The notes below the pieces were generated by a model. That model saw only the letters and a program-made list of their open reading frames with translations. It was not told where the DNA came from and did not search any database. 64,000 bases of DNA, from contig NZ_CP013232.1 of assembly GCF_001584145.1 (NCBI RefSeq), positions 4,526,001 through 4,590,000 of the forward strand. Direction: 5' to 3'. The DNA comes from Collimonas fungivorans. GTDB lineage: Bacteria > Pseudomonadota > Gammaproteobacteria > Burkholderiales > Burkholderiaceae_D. Below are positions 1-8,221 of this stretch, in pieces (the first letter of the stretch is position 1; the number at the start of each line of letters is the position of its first letter). The position numbers were made by a program, and so were the translations under genes.

Positions 1-161
1 TCATGCGCGGCTTCAACCTGCGCATCAAGAAAAAGGTGGATGACGAGCCGAAGGTGCACTTCGCCACCGAGTGGGCGAATTTTCCGCTGGCGGCAGCGGA
101 CGCCGCCACTGTTGCAGCGCCGCCCGACTCTCCACCGCCAGCTGCCAGCGCCAAGAGCTAG
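1..161 (+). CDS. C-terminal fragment of an unrecognised protein
   Basis: An open frame enters from the left edge and stops with TAG at 159-161. The visible tail begins MRGFNLRIKKKVDDEPKVHF and ends in an Ala/Pro-rich stretch that looks like a disordered C-terminus. The ATG at position 3 could be internal. No family is recognised from about 50 residues. It converges on the methyltransferase gene, whose stop codon begins one base after this one ends. Confidence 0.5.
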   Translation, partial: MRGFNLRIKKKVDDEPKVHFATEWANFPLAAADAATVAAPPDSPPPAASAKS

Positions 162-162
162 C

Positions 163-810
163 TTATTTGATGCGGCAGCTCAGCAGCCAGTAATATTCCA
201 GCCGCAAGATGCGCAGTTCGCGCGTGATAGGCGCCAGCTTCTTGCGCAGGCCGCTGTCGGTAGGGAAGTTCTTCATGACTTCGTAGCGTTCGCCGTTAGG
301 CAAGGTGCGGAACTGGTAGGTGTTGCCTTCGGCATCGGTGCGGGCGATCGGCGTGCTCTGTTCTTCGACGTAGCCGTTGTCTATCATCACCAGCAAAATG
401 TCCTTGCCCAGCTTCTCGCGCAGCTGCGCGATGAAACGCACCTGGTCCTGGCGCCCTACATGCGACCACCAGAATCCCAGGAAGCAGGCGGTGAACGGCC
501 GCTCCGGCTGGAAGGTGTTGATGTCGGCCAGCGCAAAAGTCGCCTTGCCGGCCGGCAGTTTCTTGGTTTTCGCCAGTGCGATCATTTCCGGATTGATGTC
601 GGTGGCGTAGACCGATTTTGCCGAAGCGGCGATCTGTTCGGTCCAAAAACCGGTGCCGCAAGCCAGCTCCAGCACATCGTGGCCTTCCATCAGCTCCTGC
701 ACCCGCACTTGCAGGGTCAGCAGCTCATCCTGGCGCTCCGGGCGCTGGTAAATCTCTTCGTAAGTCGAAGCACGTTTGGCGTAATAAGCCACCATATCTG
801 TATTAATCAT
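163..810 (-). CDS. class I SAM-dependent methyltransferase
   Basis: This 215-residue protein has the glycine-rich SAM-binding motif LELACGTGFWTEQIA near residue 45, followed by an acidic residue after the next strand (ATDINPEM), as in class I methyltransferases that act on small molecules. The acceptor cannot be told from the sequence. The start ATG overlaps the stop of the upstream chloride channel gene by four bases (ATGA), so the two are probably translationally coupled. The frame stays open far upstream, but that extension runs inside the channel gene and is not real. The length is normal for a stand-alone enzyme of this class. Confidence 0.85.
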   Translation of the reverse strand: MINTDMVAYYAKRASTYEEIYQRPERQDELLTLQVRVQELMEGHDVLELACGTGFWTEQIAASAKSVYATDINPEMIALAKTKKLPAGKATFALADINTFQPERPFTACFLGFWWSHVGRQDQVRFIAQLREKLGKDILLVMIDNGYVEEQSTPIARTDAEGNTYQFRTLPNGERYEVMKNFPTDSGLRKKLAPITRELRILRLEYYWLLSCRIK

Positions 811-2192
811 TTTCCCGACTCGTTTTCTAATTGCTTGACTTCTGGTTTTTCCAAATTGACGAGCGCTGCATCGGCAGCAACCCGATAGCGCTCTGACAGC
901 GCATCGTACAGCGGCGGCACAAACAGCCGCGACACCCGGCTGGCGATCAAGGCCGTCGCCATCAGGGAGATCACCAGCGCATGGCCGTTGATCATTTCCA
1001 TCACGATCACGAACGCGGTGATCGGCGACTGCGTGACCGCCGCCAGGTAACCCACCATCGCCAGCGCAATCAGCATCGGCAGCGAAGTATGGCTGAACAC
1101 CTGGTGCAGCAAGTTGCCGAAACCGGCGCCTATCGACAGCGACGGTGCAAAAATCCCACCGGGAATGCCCGGCAGGTAGGACGACACCATCGACGCCATT
1201 TTCAGGAAGGGATAAAACACCGACAAGTGCTGCTGCCCTTCCAGCACACCCTTGGCCTCGACATAACCGCTGCCGAAAGTAGCGCCGCCGGCAATCACGC
1301 CGATCACCGCCACCAGCAAGCCGCACAGCGCGCCGAACGCGATCGGGCGGGTGCTGCGCAATTCCTGGATCCGGACCGGGATCCAGCGCTTGGTATTCAG
1401 CAGCAGCCAGCCGAACATGCCGCCGGCGACGCCGGTCAAGATGCCGGTCACCAGCACCGCAAGCGCCACCATGTTGGTCAGCGCGCTGTCGATCTGTATC
1501 GTGCCGAAATAGGTGTAGTTGCCATTCAAACCCAGCGCCACCGCACCGGCAAAAATGATCACGGTGATCACCACCCCGCTGGCGCGGTGTTCGAAGCTGC
1601 GCGTCAGTTCTTCGATCGCAAACACGATCCCGGCCAGCGGCGTGTTAAAGGCCGCCGACAAACCGGCCGCCGCCCCCGCCAGTATCAAACGCCGCTCCAA
1701 TGCCGCGCTGGCGCGCGGATAGAAGCGCCGCAGGTTGAACATCAGGGCGGCGCCGACCTGCACCGTAGGGCCTTCGCGGCCGATGGTGAAACCGCCCAGG
1801 ATGCCGACAAAGGAAATACCGATCTTGCCTGCCAATATCTTCAGCGACAGCAGCGATTCGCCGCGCTTGCTGGTGTCCTCTTCCAGCGTCGCGATCACTT
1901 GCGGAATGCCGCTGCCTTCGGAACCGGGAAAATAACGGCGCGTGGCCCATACACACAAGGCGCCGATCGCCGGCGTGATAAACAACGGTAGCCAGAAGTG
2001 CGATTGCTGCATGGAGCGAAACATGCTGAATCCGACATCCATCAGCCAGGCGTAGAGCACCGCGATCAAGCCCACCAGCACCGCGCCCAGCCATAAAATG
2101 CCGTATTTGCGCCAAGCGCGCCGCACTTGGCGCAATGTCTGATCGGAAAAACTGGGGGGCAGCGGATTCATTGGAATTGGACGCAAAGACAT
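807..2192 (-). CDS. clcA: ClC-family chloride channel or H+/Cl- antiporter
   Basis: This 461-residue polytopic membrane protein carries all the ClC signature segments: GSGIP at about residues 93-97, GREGP at 138-142 and GIPGGIFAP in the C-terminal half. Glu140 matches the external gating glutamate and Glu195 (in FAIEEL) matches the internal proton glutamate of the E. coli antiporter. A Tyr in VPPLYDAL matches the central chloride-coordinating tyrosine. These residues favour a proton-coupled antiporter over a passive channel, but that is inference. There is no C-terminal CBS domain. The start lacks a clear ribosome-binding site; an in-frame ATG six codons later is the alternative. Confidence 0.92.
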   Translation of the reverse strand: MSLRPIPMNPLPPSFSDQTLRQVRRAWRKYGILWLGAVLVGLIAVLYAWLMDVGFSMFRSMQQSHFWLPLFITPAIGALCVWATRRYFPGSEGSGIPQVIATLEEDTSKRGESLLSLKILAGKIGISFVGILGGFTIGREGPTVQVGAALMFNLRRFYPRASAALERRLILAGAAAGLSAAFNTPLAGIVFAIEELTRSFEHRASGVVITVIIFAGAVALGLNGNYTYFGTIQIDSALTNMVALAVLVTGILTGVAGGMFGWLLLNTKRWIPVRIQELRSTRPIAFGALCGLLVAVIGVIAGGATFGSGYVEAKGVLEGQQHLSVFYPFLKMASMVSSYLPGIPGGIFAPSLSIGAGFGNLLHQVFSHTSLPMLIALAMVGYLAAVTQSPITAFVIVMEMINGHALVISLMATALIASRVSRLFVPPLYDALSERYRVAADAALVNLEKPEVKQLENESGK

Positions 2193-2333
2193 GATTATAA
2201 ATTATCCATGCGTAATTCCCGCCAAATTGGCCATCCGCATGCCGATCAATCCGGCGCGGGCGCGGCAGGCCGGCCCTGCTGATACGTAATAAAAATGCAA
2301 CTCATCGTCCGCCGCCCCAGAGAGACAGGTGGT

Positions 2334-3344
2334 CTAGATGTAATAGCTTTTGAGCCAGGCCTTGATGTTTTTGATGTCTTCAAACGCCAGCAAGTCATTC
2401 TTGAGCACATGGATGTTTTGCTGGATGCCCTTGGTCGCGCTTTTCAGATGCCGCATCGCCAGCAGCGGCGACATGGCCTCTTGCAACCCCAGGTTGAAGC
2501 GCATCCGGAACTCCGCCTCCATCCCGGCAATCTCGTCGCGCAATTCCGCCGACTGTTCCGTCAGCACCTTGCTGTAGTGCTGCAGCTGCCGTTCCGACAG
2601 GGAATTGATGCGGCTCTGGTCGATCTGCTCGATTTCCAGCTGCAGTTCCAGCAAGCCGAGCAGATCTTTCTTGTCATAGGCGATATTCACCCTTTGCATC
2701 AGCGCGGTCTTGCGCGCGTGTTCCAGCGGGTCCAGCTCGCGGTCGGGATGCAGGGCGCTGGCCAGCTTGCGATAGACTTCACGCACTGACTGGCTGGCCT
2801 TGTGCAGCTCTTCCTGCTGCTTGGCTTCCCTGGCCGCAGCCTTGGCCGATTTTTTGCGTTTTGCAGCGCGCTCATGTTCACGCTGGTGTGCAGCCGAGGC
2901 ATGGAGGTCGCTATCTACCTCCTGTCCGGATTCCGCAAAGTCCTCCTGCTGTTCTTCCGCCGCATCGACATCAGCGCCGCCATGCACCCGGTAGATCCGT
3001 TTCAGATCCGCGGCATCGCTGCCGCCGATGATGGCGGCGCCGACGGAACAGATGATGTGGCTGATTTTTTCCTGATCGTGCCGGCTCAAGCCTTTCGCCG
3101 AATAGGCATCGTCCAGCAGGCGTACCAGTTGCGCTACCAGCGCGTGGTAGCTGCGCATCAGCGGCTGGTACTGACTGACATAGTACTGCTGGTGCAAGGG
3201 AATCATTTCCTGCCATGCCGCCAGCAGCTGGCGTTCGGTCTCCAGTTTCCTGAGCAGAGCATTGAAGATTTTCTGGCCTGGCGACAGGCTGGCTTGCCCA
3301 TGCTGTTCGACGACATTGAGCGCCTTGTTTTCTGTTTTTTTCAT
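2334..3344 (-). CDS. J-domain-like protein of unknown role
   Basis: This is a 336-residue soluble protein. The middle (about residues 155-190) is rich in Lys, Glu and Ala and probably coiled. It is followed by VYRKLASALHPDRELD, which carries the HPD tripeptide of J-domains between two helices, as in DnaK co-chaperones. The C-terminal third is again predicted helical. No zinc finger or glycine-rich segment of classical DnaJ is present, so this would be a type III-like J protein if functional. A DnaK-linked role is inferred from HPD alone. The neighbours give no functional link. Confidence 0.65.
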   Translation of the reverse strand: MKKTENKALNVVEQHGQASLSPGQKIFNALLRKLETERQLLAAWQEMIPLHQQYYVSQYQPLMRSYHALVAQLVRLLDDAYSAKGLSRHDQEKISHIICSVGAAIIGGSDAADLKRIYRVHGGADVDAAEEQQEDFAESGQEVDSDLHASAAHQREHERAAKRKKSAKAAAREAKQQEELHKASQSVREVYRKLASALHPDRELDPLEHARKTALMQRVNIAYDKKDLLGLLELQLEIEQIDQSRINSLSERQLQHYSKVLTEQSAELRDEIAGMEAEFRMRFNLGLQEAMSPLLAMRHLKSATKGIQQNIHVLKNDLLAFEDIKNIKAWLKSYYI

Positions 3345-3578
3345 CGCTTGCTTTGCTGCGGATTGGTGTGAGATTCTTCAGATGAAAAATGGTGCGTGGC
3401 GGCGTGATTATAAGTTGCCTCTGGCGGCGCGCAGCAGAAACCGGCCAAGGGGCGTATGATATTGTCTTCATAATAAGTATCTGTCCGTATCTTGCTCTAT
3501 CCCGCTGTGCCTTACAGCAATCACACAGATTTCCATGCCCTGTTCCACCAACCGGCGACTCCGCCGATAAACAATCAT

Positions 3579-5174
3579 ATGGCCATCCATTCTGCCTCCG
3601 CGCATTCAAGCGACCAGGTACTGCCCTTCCGTGAATCATTGCTTGCCATGCTAGGCATCGCCTTTGTGGTGATGCTGGTGGCGCTGGACTCGACCGTGGT
3701 CGGCACTGCCTTGCCGACCATCGTTGCCGAATTAAAAGGTTTTGAGCTGTACGCCTGGGTTGCGACTTCCTACCTGCTGACCTCGGTGATCACCGTGCCG
3801 ATTTTCGGCCGGCTTGGCGACTTTTACGGCCGCAAGCCCTTCGTGCTGGTCTCCATCCTGCTGTTCACTACCGCCTCCATCTTGTGCGGCATGGCCAACA
3901 GCATGCTGTGGCTGGTGATTGCGCGCGGCTTGCAGGGCATAGGCGGCGGCATGCTGGTAGGCACCGCGTTTGCCTGCATCCCCGACCTGTTCCCCGGCGC
4001 CCATGTGCGCCTGCGCTGGCAAGTGATGATGAGCACGGCGTTCGGCATTGCTACTGCAGTGGGACCGTCGCTGGGCGGATTCCTGACGCAATACTGGGGC
4101 TGGCGCTGGGTGTTCTATGTCAACCTGCCGGTCGGCGTGCTGTCGCTGTTCTTCGTCTACAAATACCTGCCGCATCTGCGCCACACCCACCCTGACGCCA
4201 AGATCCGCCTCGACTGGCCGGGCGCCTTGCTGATCACCGCTTCGCTGGGATGCCTGCAATTGTTCGTCGAGATGCTGCCCAAGCACGGCCTGTCGTTAGG
4301 CATGCTGGGCCTGCTGCTTGCCAGCATCGTGGCTTTCGTTGCGCTTTGGAAATGGGAACATTACACGCCGCAGCCTATCCTGCCGTTTGATTTGCTGGTC
4401 GACCCCAGGCTGTCGATCCTGTTCCTGCTGTCGGTGCTGAGCGGGTTCTCCATGTTTTCGCTGATGTTTTACGCGCCGCTGCTGTACCAGGGCGGTTTCG
4501 GACTGTCGCCGCAGGAAGCAGGCCTGCTGATCACGCCGCTGGTGGCTTGCATCATGGTCGGCAGCATTTCCAACGGCCGCATCATCACCAAGATCAAGAA
4601 TCCCAACGTGATGCTCTATATAGGCTTCACCTTGCTGGCGCTGTCCTGCCTCGGCGTGGTGATCTCGAACCGCTGGACCTCGCACAGCGTGATCGCTGCG
4701 TTCATGCTGGTCGGCGGCCTCGGGCTCGGTTTCATCTTGCCCAACCTGACCATCTTCATCCAGCAGGAAGCCGGCCGCGAACACCTCGGCATCGCTACCG
4801 CGCTGATGCAATCACTGCGCATGATAGGCAGCATGCTCGGCACCGCGCTCATCGGCACCCTGATCAACCACATGTATGCCGGCAGCGTGCGCCAGGCGCT
4901 GGCGCAGGACAAGGCGGACAGCTGGTTCAGCAGTTTCGCCGACCCGCAGATCCTGATCAGCCACGAGACCCAAGCCACGGTGCTGGCGCAGCTGGCGGCA
5001 GCCGGCCATCAAGGCCAGTTGCTGCTGGAAGCGGCGCGCGAGGCGCTGATCGGATCGATACACATGGGGGTCGGGCTGGCGGTCGTGGTCACCGTGATCG
5101 CGTTGTGGCTGGTGAGCAAAGTGCCGCTCATTACTTTGCATGTCAAACCTGAAGCAGGCGCAGTCACGGAGTAA
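3579..5174 (+). CDS. MFS drug:H+ antiporter, DHA2 (14-TM) family
   Basis: This is an approximately 531-residue membrane protein. The DSTVVGTALPTI segment in the first helix matches motif D1 of DHA2 exporters, followed by GRLGDFYGRKP (motif A) and RGLQGIGGGM (motif B). Length and helix count fit the 14-helix EmrB/QacA type rather than 12-helix carriers. The frame is open to 3492, but ATG 3579 sits just before the first sensible N-terminus; the ribosome-binding site is weak. No membrane-fusion (EmrA-like) or regulator gene is adjacent, so it may act alone. The substrate is unknown. Confidence 0.88.
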   Translation: MAIHSASAHSSDQVLPFRESLLAMLGIAFVVMLVALDSTVVGTALPTIVAELKGFELYAWVATSYLLTSVITVPIFGRLGDFYGRKPFVLVSILLFTTASILCGMANSMLWLVIARGLQGIGGGMLVGTAFACIPDLFPGAHVRLRWQVMMSTAFGIATAVGPSLGGFLTQYWGWRWVFYVNLPVGVLSLFFVYKYLPHLRHTHPDAKIRLDWPGALLITASLGCLQLFVEMLPKHGLSLGMLGLLLASIVAFVALWKWEHYTPQPILPFDLLVDPRLSILFLLSVLSGFSMFSLMFYAPLLYQGGFGLSPQEAGLLITPLVACIMVGSISNGRIITKIKNPNVMLYIGFTLLALSCLGVVISNRWTSHSVIAAFMLVGGLGLGFILPNLTIFIQQEAGREHLGIATALMQSLRMIGSMLGTALIGTLINHMYAGSVRQALAQDKADSWFSSFADPQILISHETQATVLAQLAAAGHQGQLLLEAAREALIGSIHMGVGLAVVVTVIALWLVSKVPLITLHVKPEAGAVTE

Positions 5175-5337
5175 GCAGGCAGGCAGACCGTGCTTGCGGC
5201 AATCCCGCCCGGTCTGCAGCTCTGGCTTGAACACCAGTACACAAAGCGTTACATCTCACACCGTCTCGAAGCACTTGTATCAGCCCGCCGGTGGCATCCT
5301 GAAGTCCTGATAACTCACTTCACTCAGGACGCACATC

Positions 5338-5466
5338 ATGAAAAAGCTCATTGCCTCACTGGTGCTTGGCACCATCCTCAGCACCTTGCTCAGCGGCTGT
5401 ATCGTGGCGCCGATCGGCCCCGGCTATTACCGCCCGCATTACTACCATCCTTACGACCGTTACTAA
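5338..5466 (+). CDS. small lipoprotein, 42 residues
   Basis: A short gene with ATG 5338 and TAA 5464-5466. The N-terminus has two lysines, a hydrophobic stretch and the lipobox LLSGC with Cys at about residue 22, so it should be lipid-anchored after signal peptidase II cleavage. The mature part is only about 20 residues and rich in Tyr, His and Pro (YYRPHYYHPYDRY), resembling the small Tyr-rich lipoproteins seen in many proteobacteria. Function unknown. It lies 53 bases upstream of another exported small protein on the same strand and may share its transcript. Confidence 0.7.
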   Translation: MKKLIASLVLGTILSTLLSGCIVAPIGPGYYRPHYYHPYDRY

Positions 5467-5519
5467 GACCTGAGTTCCCATCGGGTATATTTCCATACAA
5501 AAATAAATACGGAGCCTTT

Positions 5520-5978
5520 ATGAAACTGATCCACAAACTCGTCCTCCCCCTGCTGCTGGCGCCAGCGCTGCTGCCGCTTGCCGCGCATGCCGACGAACCC
5601 GGCCATCACGGCGCCTATCTGCACGCACTGGCGGATTTGCACGTAGCTCACTGGCTGATTGAGCATCGTCCGGGCGACAACTGGGTCATGGGACGCAACG
5701 AGCAGATCGCCCTGTCCGAGATCGACGCCGCCACGCGCGAGATCACCCAGCTCGGCGCCGATGTCGGCAAAGATGTCTATCGTGAAGAACGCCCGGACGC
5801 CCACCCGGACCGCCGCGGCCGCCTGCATGATGCGGTAGAGGCGCTGGAACGCGCGCGCAGCGATGTTGCACAGCGTGAAGACGATCCCCGCGTATTCGGC
5901 CTGCAGCAGCACGCCATGCATCGCATCGAGATGGCCAAACATGCGACTGAAGATGCCATGCGCGACGCCGGCTATTAA
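5520..5978 (+). CDS. exported hypothetical protein, 152 residues
   Basis: A clear Sec signal peptide (MKLIHKLVLPLLL..., cleavage after AAHA near residue 24) is followed by about 128 mature residues rich in His, Asp, Glu and Arg and predicted mainly helical. No enzyme motif is visible; the charged helical composition resembles periplasmic scaffold or stress proteins, which is only a guess. The frame is open farther upstream, but the signal peptide fixes the start at ATG 5520. The gene ends 28 bases before the palindrome that was entered by the IS110 element. Confidence 0.65.
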   Translation: MKLIHKLVLPLLLAPALLPLAAHADEPGHHGAYLHALADLHVAHWLIEHRPGDNWVMGRNEQIALSEIDAATREITQLGADVGKDVYREERPDAHPDRRGRLHDAVEALERARSDVAQREDDPRVFGLQQHAMHRIEMAKHATEDAMRDAGY

Positions 5979-6005
5979 GTCTAAACGTCTTGAAATAAAA
6001 AAAGT

Positions 6006-6054
6006 GTTAATTAGGGTCAGAGTCGAATATTCTTTCACGGGAATATTCGACTCT
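6006..6054. repeat. left part of a long perfect palindrome interrupted by the IS110 element
   Basis: Bases 6006-6032 form one arm. The opposite arm is 6041-6054 continued at 7256-7268, with loop 6033-6040. If 6055-7255 is removed, the two arms are perfectly complementary over 27 bp with an 8-base loop. In the present form 14 bp (6019-6032 with 6041-6054) can still pair. It lay between two convergent genes, so it may have been a terminator or a REP-like repeat. Confidence 0.9.
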
Positions 6055-7255
6055 CGTATATTGAACCTACCGCATCGCCATTGGATAATCATGATGTCGA
6101 AGCGGTCGGGCAGAGTGATGCCGATTAGACTGAGTGCGGTTGAGCACGTGGGTCAGATAGGTGCCTCTGCCCGTTTCATTTTATAAGTCCGAACGGTATC
6201 TTGGGCCATCGCCTGGCGCGTAAGCCCGCATACGAGAAAGGTCAAAATGGAAACGGTGTGCGCAGTTGTTGGTATCGATGTGAGCAAGAAGAAGCTCGAT
6301 ATTGCCTTGCTGGTCAACGGCAAGACCAAGGCCAAGGTGGTGGATAATTCGGCCGAGGGATACAAATTACTCCTGGAGTGGTTAAGCAAGGCGAAAGTCG
6401 CTAAAGAAACGCTGCATGTCTGCATGGAGGCCACTGGGATTTACTATGAACCGGTGGCATTGGCGCTGCATGACGCAGCAATGAGCGTTAGCGTGGTCAA
6501 TCCGGCCTGCATCAAAGGCTTCGGCCATAGTGAGAATATCCGCAACAAGAACGATACTGCCGATGCCGGACTCATTGCGCGCTATTGCGCTGCCATGAAG
6601 CCCGCGCCTTGGGTGCCGCCACCGCTGGAACAGCGCCAGTTGCGGGCTTGGTCGATGCGAGTACAAGCATTAAAGGATATTCGCCAACAGGAAGAAAACC
6701 GGCTTGAAGCGAACACCTTCACCGGTATGAGCGACGTCGCCGACCATGTGAAGCAACACATCGCCTGGCTAAGCGCTGAGATCAAAAAATTGGAGGGTGA
6801 CATCGATGATCACATCGATCGACATCCCGGCCTCAAGCATGATGCCGAGCTCATCACGAGCATCCCAGGTATCGGCGGCACTACGGTGGCGAGGATCTTA
6901 GGCCAGTTGGGTGACATCCGGAGATTTGACAGCGCCAAGGCATTTGCCGCATTTCTCGGCGTAACTCCGAAACAACGCAGCTCCGGCACCTCCATCAAAG
7001 GTCGAACCATGATTAGCCGAGTTGGAAGCATGTCTATGCGGGCGGCGCTTTATATGCCTAGCTTAGTAGCATGTCGACACAACCCGCTACTACGTCGCTT
7101 TGCTGAGCGACTATTGGCCACCGGTATGGCAAAAAAAGCTGTAATCGGGGCCGTGATGCACAAAATGACACATCTGATTTACGGAGTGGTCCGTACTGGC
7201 AAGCCCTTCGATCCCAATTATTTAGCGAACGGCCTTGCTATTCAAGACGGTATCT
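6055..7255 (+). mobile_element. IS110-family insertion sequence, about 1201 bp
   Basis: The limits come from reconstruction: excising 6055-7255 restores a perfect 27-bp-stem palindrome. A CT dinucleotide occurs on both sides (6053-6054 and 7254-7255), as expected of the core in IS110-type recombination. The joined ends would read ACGGTATCTCGTAT, very close to the IS621 donor sequence as I recall it. The element has about 190 bases of noncoding left end, one recombinase gene, and almost no noncoding right end, which is the IS110-group layout. The 16-bp inverted repeat at 6006-6021 and 7253-7268 is nearly all target, not element ends. Confidence 0.88.
6069..6246 (+). ncRNA. candidate bridge RNA of the IS110 element
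   Basis: Three structural parts are visible. A 5' hairpin is closed by 6069-6073 with 6102-6106. A target loop is closed by the 9-bp stem 6107-6115 with 6165-6173 and capped by the hairpin GTGC 6134-6137 with GCAC 6144-6147. A donor loop spans about 6191-6236. Guides: 6150-6156 (GGGTCAG) is complementary to the target CTGACCC; 6125-6131 matches 6 of 7 bases left of the core; 6193-6201 (ACGGTATCT) equals the right end 7247-7255; 6230-6236 (ATACGAG) is complementary to the left end CTCGTAT at 6053-6059. Bases 6177-6182 can pair with AAAATG at the recombinase start. Confidence 0.8.
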
Positions 7256-7257
7256 GA
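6247..7257 (+). CDS. IS110-family recombinase (transposase)
   Basis: This 336-residue protein has the N-terminal RuvC-like DEDD domain (GIDVSKKKLD near residue 10, CMEATGIYYE near 60, NDTADAGLIARY near 105) and the C-terminal Tnp20 domain with SIPGIG and the serine-bearing stretch KQRSSGTSIKGRTMISRVG. It catalyses RNA-guided recombination of the element's joined ends with a target. The full family length and intact motifs suggest activity. The TGA stop at 7255-7257 straddles the right boundary: T belongs to the core, and GA comes from the host palindrome, so the stop depends on the flanking DNA. Confidence 0.95.
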   Translation: METVCAVVGIDVSKKKLDIALLVNGKTKAKVVDNSAEGYKLLLEWLSKAKVAKETLHVCMEATGIYYEPVALALHDAAMSVSVVNPACIKGFGHSENIRNKNDTADAGLIARYCAAMKPAPWVPPPLEQRQLRAWSMRVQALKDIRQQEENRLEANTFTGMSDVADHVKQHIAWLSAEIKKLEGDIDDHIDRHPGLKHDAELITSIPGIGGTTVARILGQLGDIRRFDSAKAFAAFLGVTPKQRSSGTSIKGRTMISRVGSMSMRAALYMPSLVACRHNPLLRRFAERLLATGMAKKAVIGAVMHKMTHLIYGVVRTGKPFDPNYLANGLAIQDGI

Positions 7258-7268
7258 CCCTAATTAAC
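7256..7268. repeat. right remnant of the interrupted palindrome
   Basis: Bases 7256-7268 (GACCCTAATTAAC) complete the palindrome arm that was broken by the IS110 insertion and pair with 6006-6018. They lie 11 bases from the cysB stop codon, so before insertion the palindrome sat between two convergent genes. Confidence 0.88.
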
Positions 7269-7279
7269 TGCTGCGATGT

Positions 7280-8221
7280 TTACAGCTCGTACATATCCTT
7301 CTCGCCGTTCATCACTTGCTCGATCAGCTTGCGGTTCATGGTCGGCGCCAGCAGCTCGATGAAGGTATACACATAACTGCGCAGGTAGGCGCCTTGCTTG
7401 ACCGCCGCCCGCGAGATATTGGTGCCGAACAGATGGCCGACCGGAATCGAACGCAGTCCGGTATCGCGTTCGGCATCGAACGCCATGCCGGCAATGATCC
7501 CCACTCCCATGCCCAGTTCGACATAGGTCTTGATGACATCGGCGTCAATCGCTTCCAGCAATACATCCGGTTTAAGGTTGCGCAGAGAGAACGCATGGTC
7601 GATCTTGGTCCGGCCGGTGAACGCGCTATCGTAGGTAATCAGCGGAAACGCAGCGATCTCTTCCAGCGTGATCGCCTTCGATTGCAACAAGGGATGGTCC
7701 GGCGGCACCACCACTACATGCTCCCATTGATAACAAGGCAAGGTCACCAGGCCGTCGGCATTGACGATAGCCTCGGTTGCCAGCGCCAGATCAGCCTGGT
7801 CGTTGCGCACCATGTCGGCCACCTGTTTCGGGTTGCCTTGCAATAAAGACAAGCGGACCTTGGGGAATTTCTGGGTGAACGCCTGCACCACCTTGGGCAG
7901 CGCATAACGCGCCTGGGTATGGGTGGTGGCGATGGTGAAGCTGCCGCTGTCATGTGCAGCATATTCGTTGCCGATGCGCTTGAGGCCGTCGATTTCCTGC
8001 ATGATCAGCTCGACCGACCGCAATACCGCCCGGCCCGGCTCCGTCAGACCGCGGATACGCTTGCCATGGCGTGTAAAAATATCAACGCCCAGCTCTTCTT
8101 CCAGCTCGATGATCGCCTTGGACACGCCCGGCTGCGACGTATACAGCGCCTTTGCCGCCTCGGTCAGGTTGTAGTTCTGGCGCACCGCCTCACGGACAAA
8201 ACGGAACTGGTGAAGATTCAT
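7280..8221 (-). CDS. cysB: CysB-type LysR regulator of sulfur assimilation
   Basis: This 313-residue LysR protein has an N-terminal winged helix-turn-helix (MNLHQFRFVREAV..., LYTSQPGVSKAI) typical of the CysB/Cbl branch and a periplasmic-binding-protein-like effector domain. In that branch the effector is O- or N-acetylserine and the targets are the cys genes. It is divergent from the sulfite-exporter/cys operon, which supports the assignment. ATG 8219-8221 has AAGGA upstream; the longer frame is not needed. Its 3' end lies 12 bases from the IS110-interrupted palindrome, so any terminator formed there is now split. Confidence 0.88.
   Translation of the reverse strand: MNLHQFRFVREAVRQNYNLTEAAKALYTSQPGVSKAIIELEEELGVDIFTRHGKRIRGLTEPGRAVLRSVELIMQEIDGLKRIGNEYAAHDSGSFTIATTHTQARYALPKVVQAFTQKFPKVRLSLLQGNPKQVADMVRNDQADLALATEAIVNADGLVTLPCYQWEHVVVVPPDHPLLQSKAITLEEIAAFPLITYDSAFTGRTKIDHAFSLRNLKPDVLLEAIDADVIKTYVELGMGVGIIAGMAFDAERDTGLRSIPVGHLFGTNISRAAVKQGAYLRSYVYTFIELLAPTMNRKLIEQVMNGEKDMYEL

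Noticed and set aside
6006..7268. 16-bp inverted repeat at 6006-6021 and 7253-7268 as terminal repeats of the IS
   Set aside because: All but the core bases belong to the split palindrome of the target; the guide matches and the reconstruction place the ends inside it.
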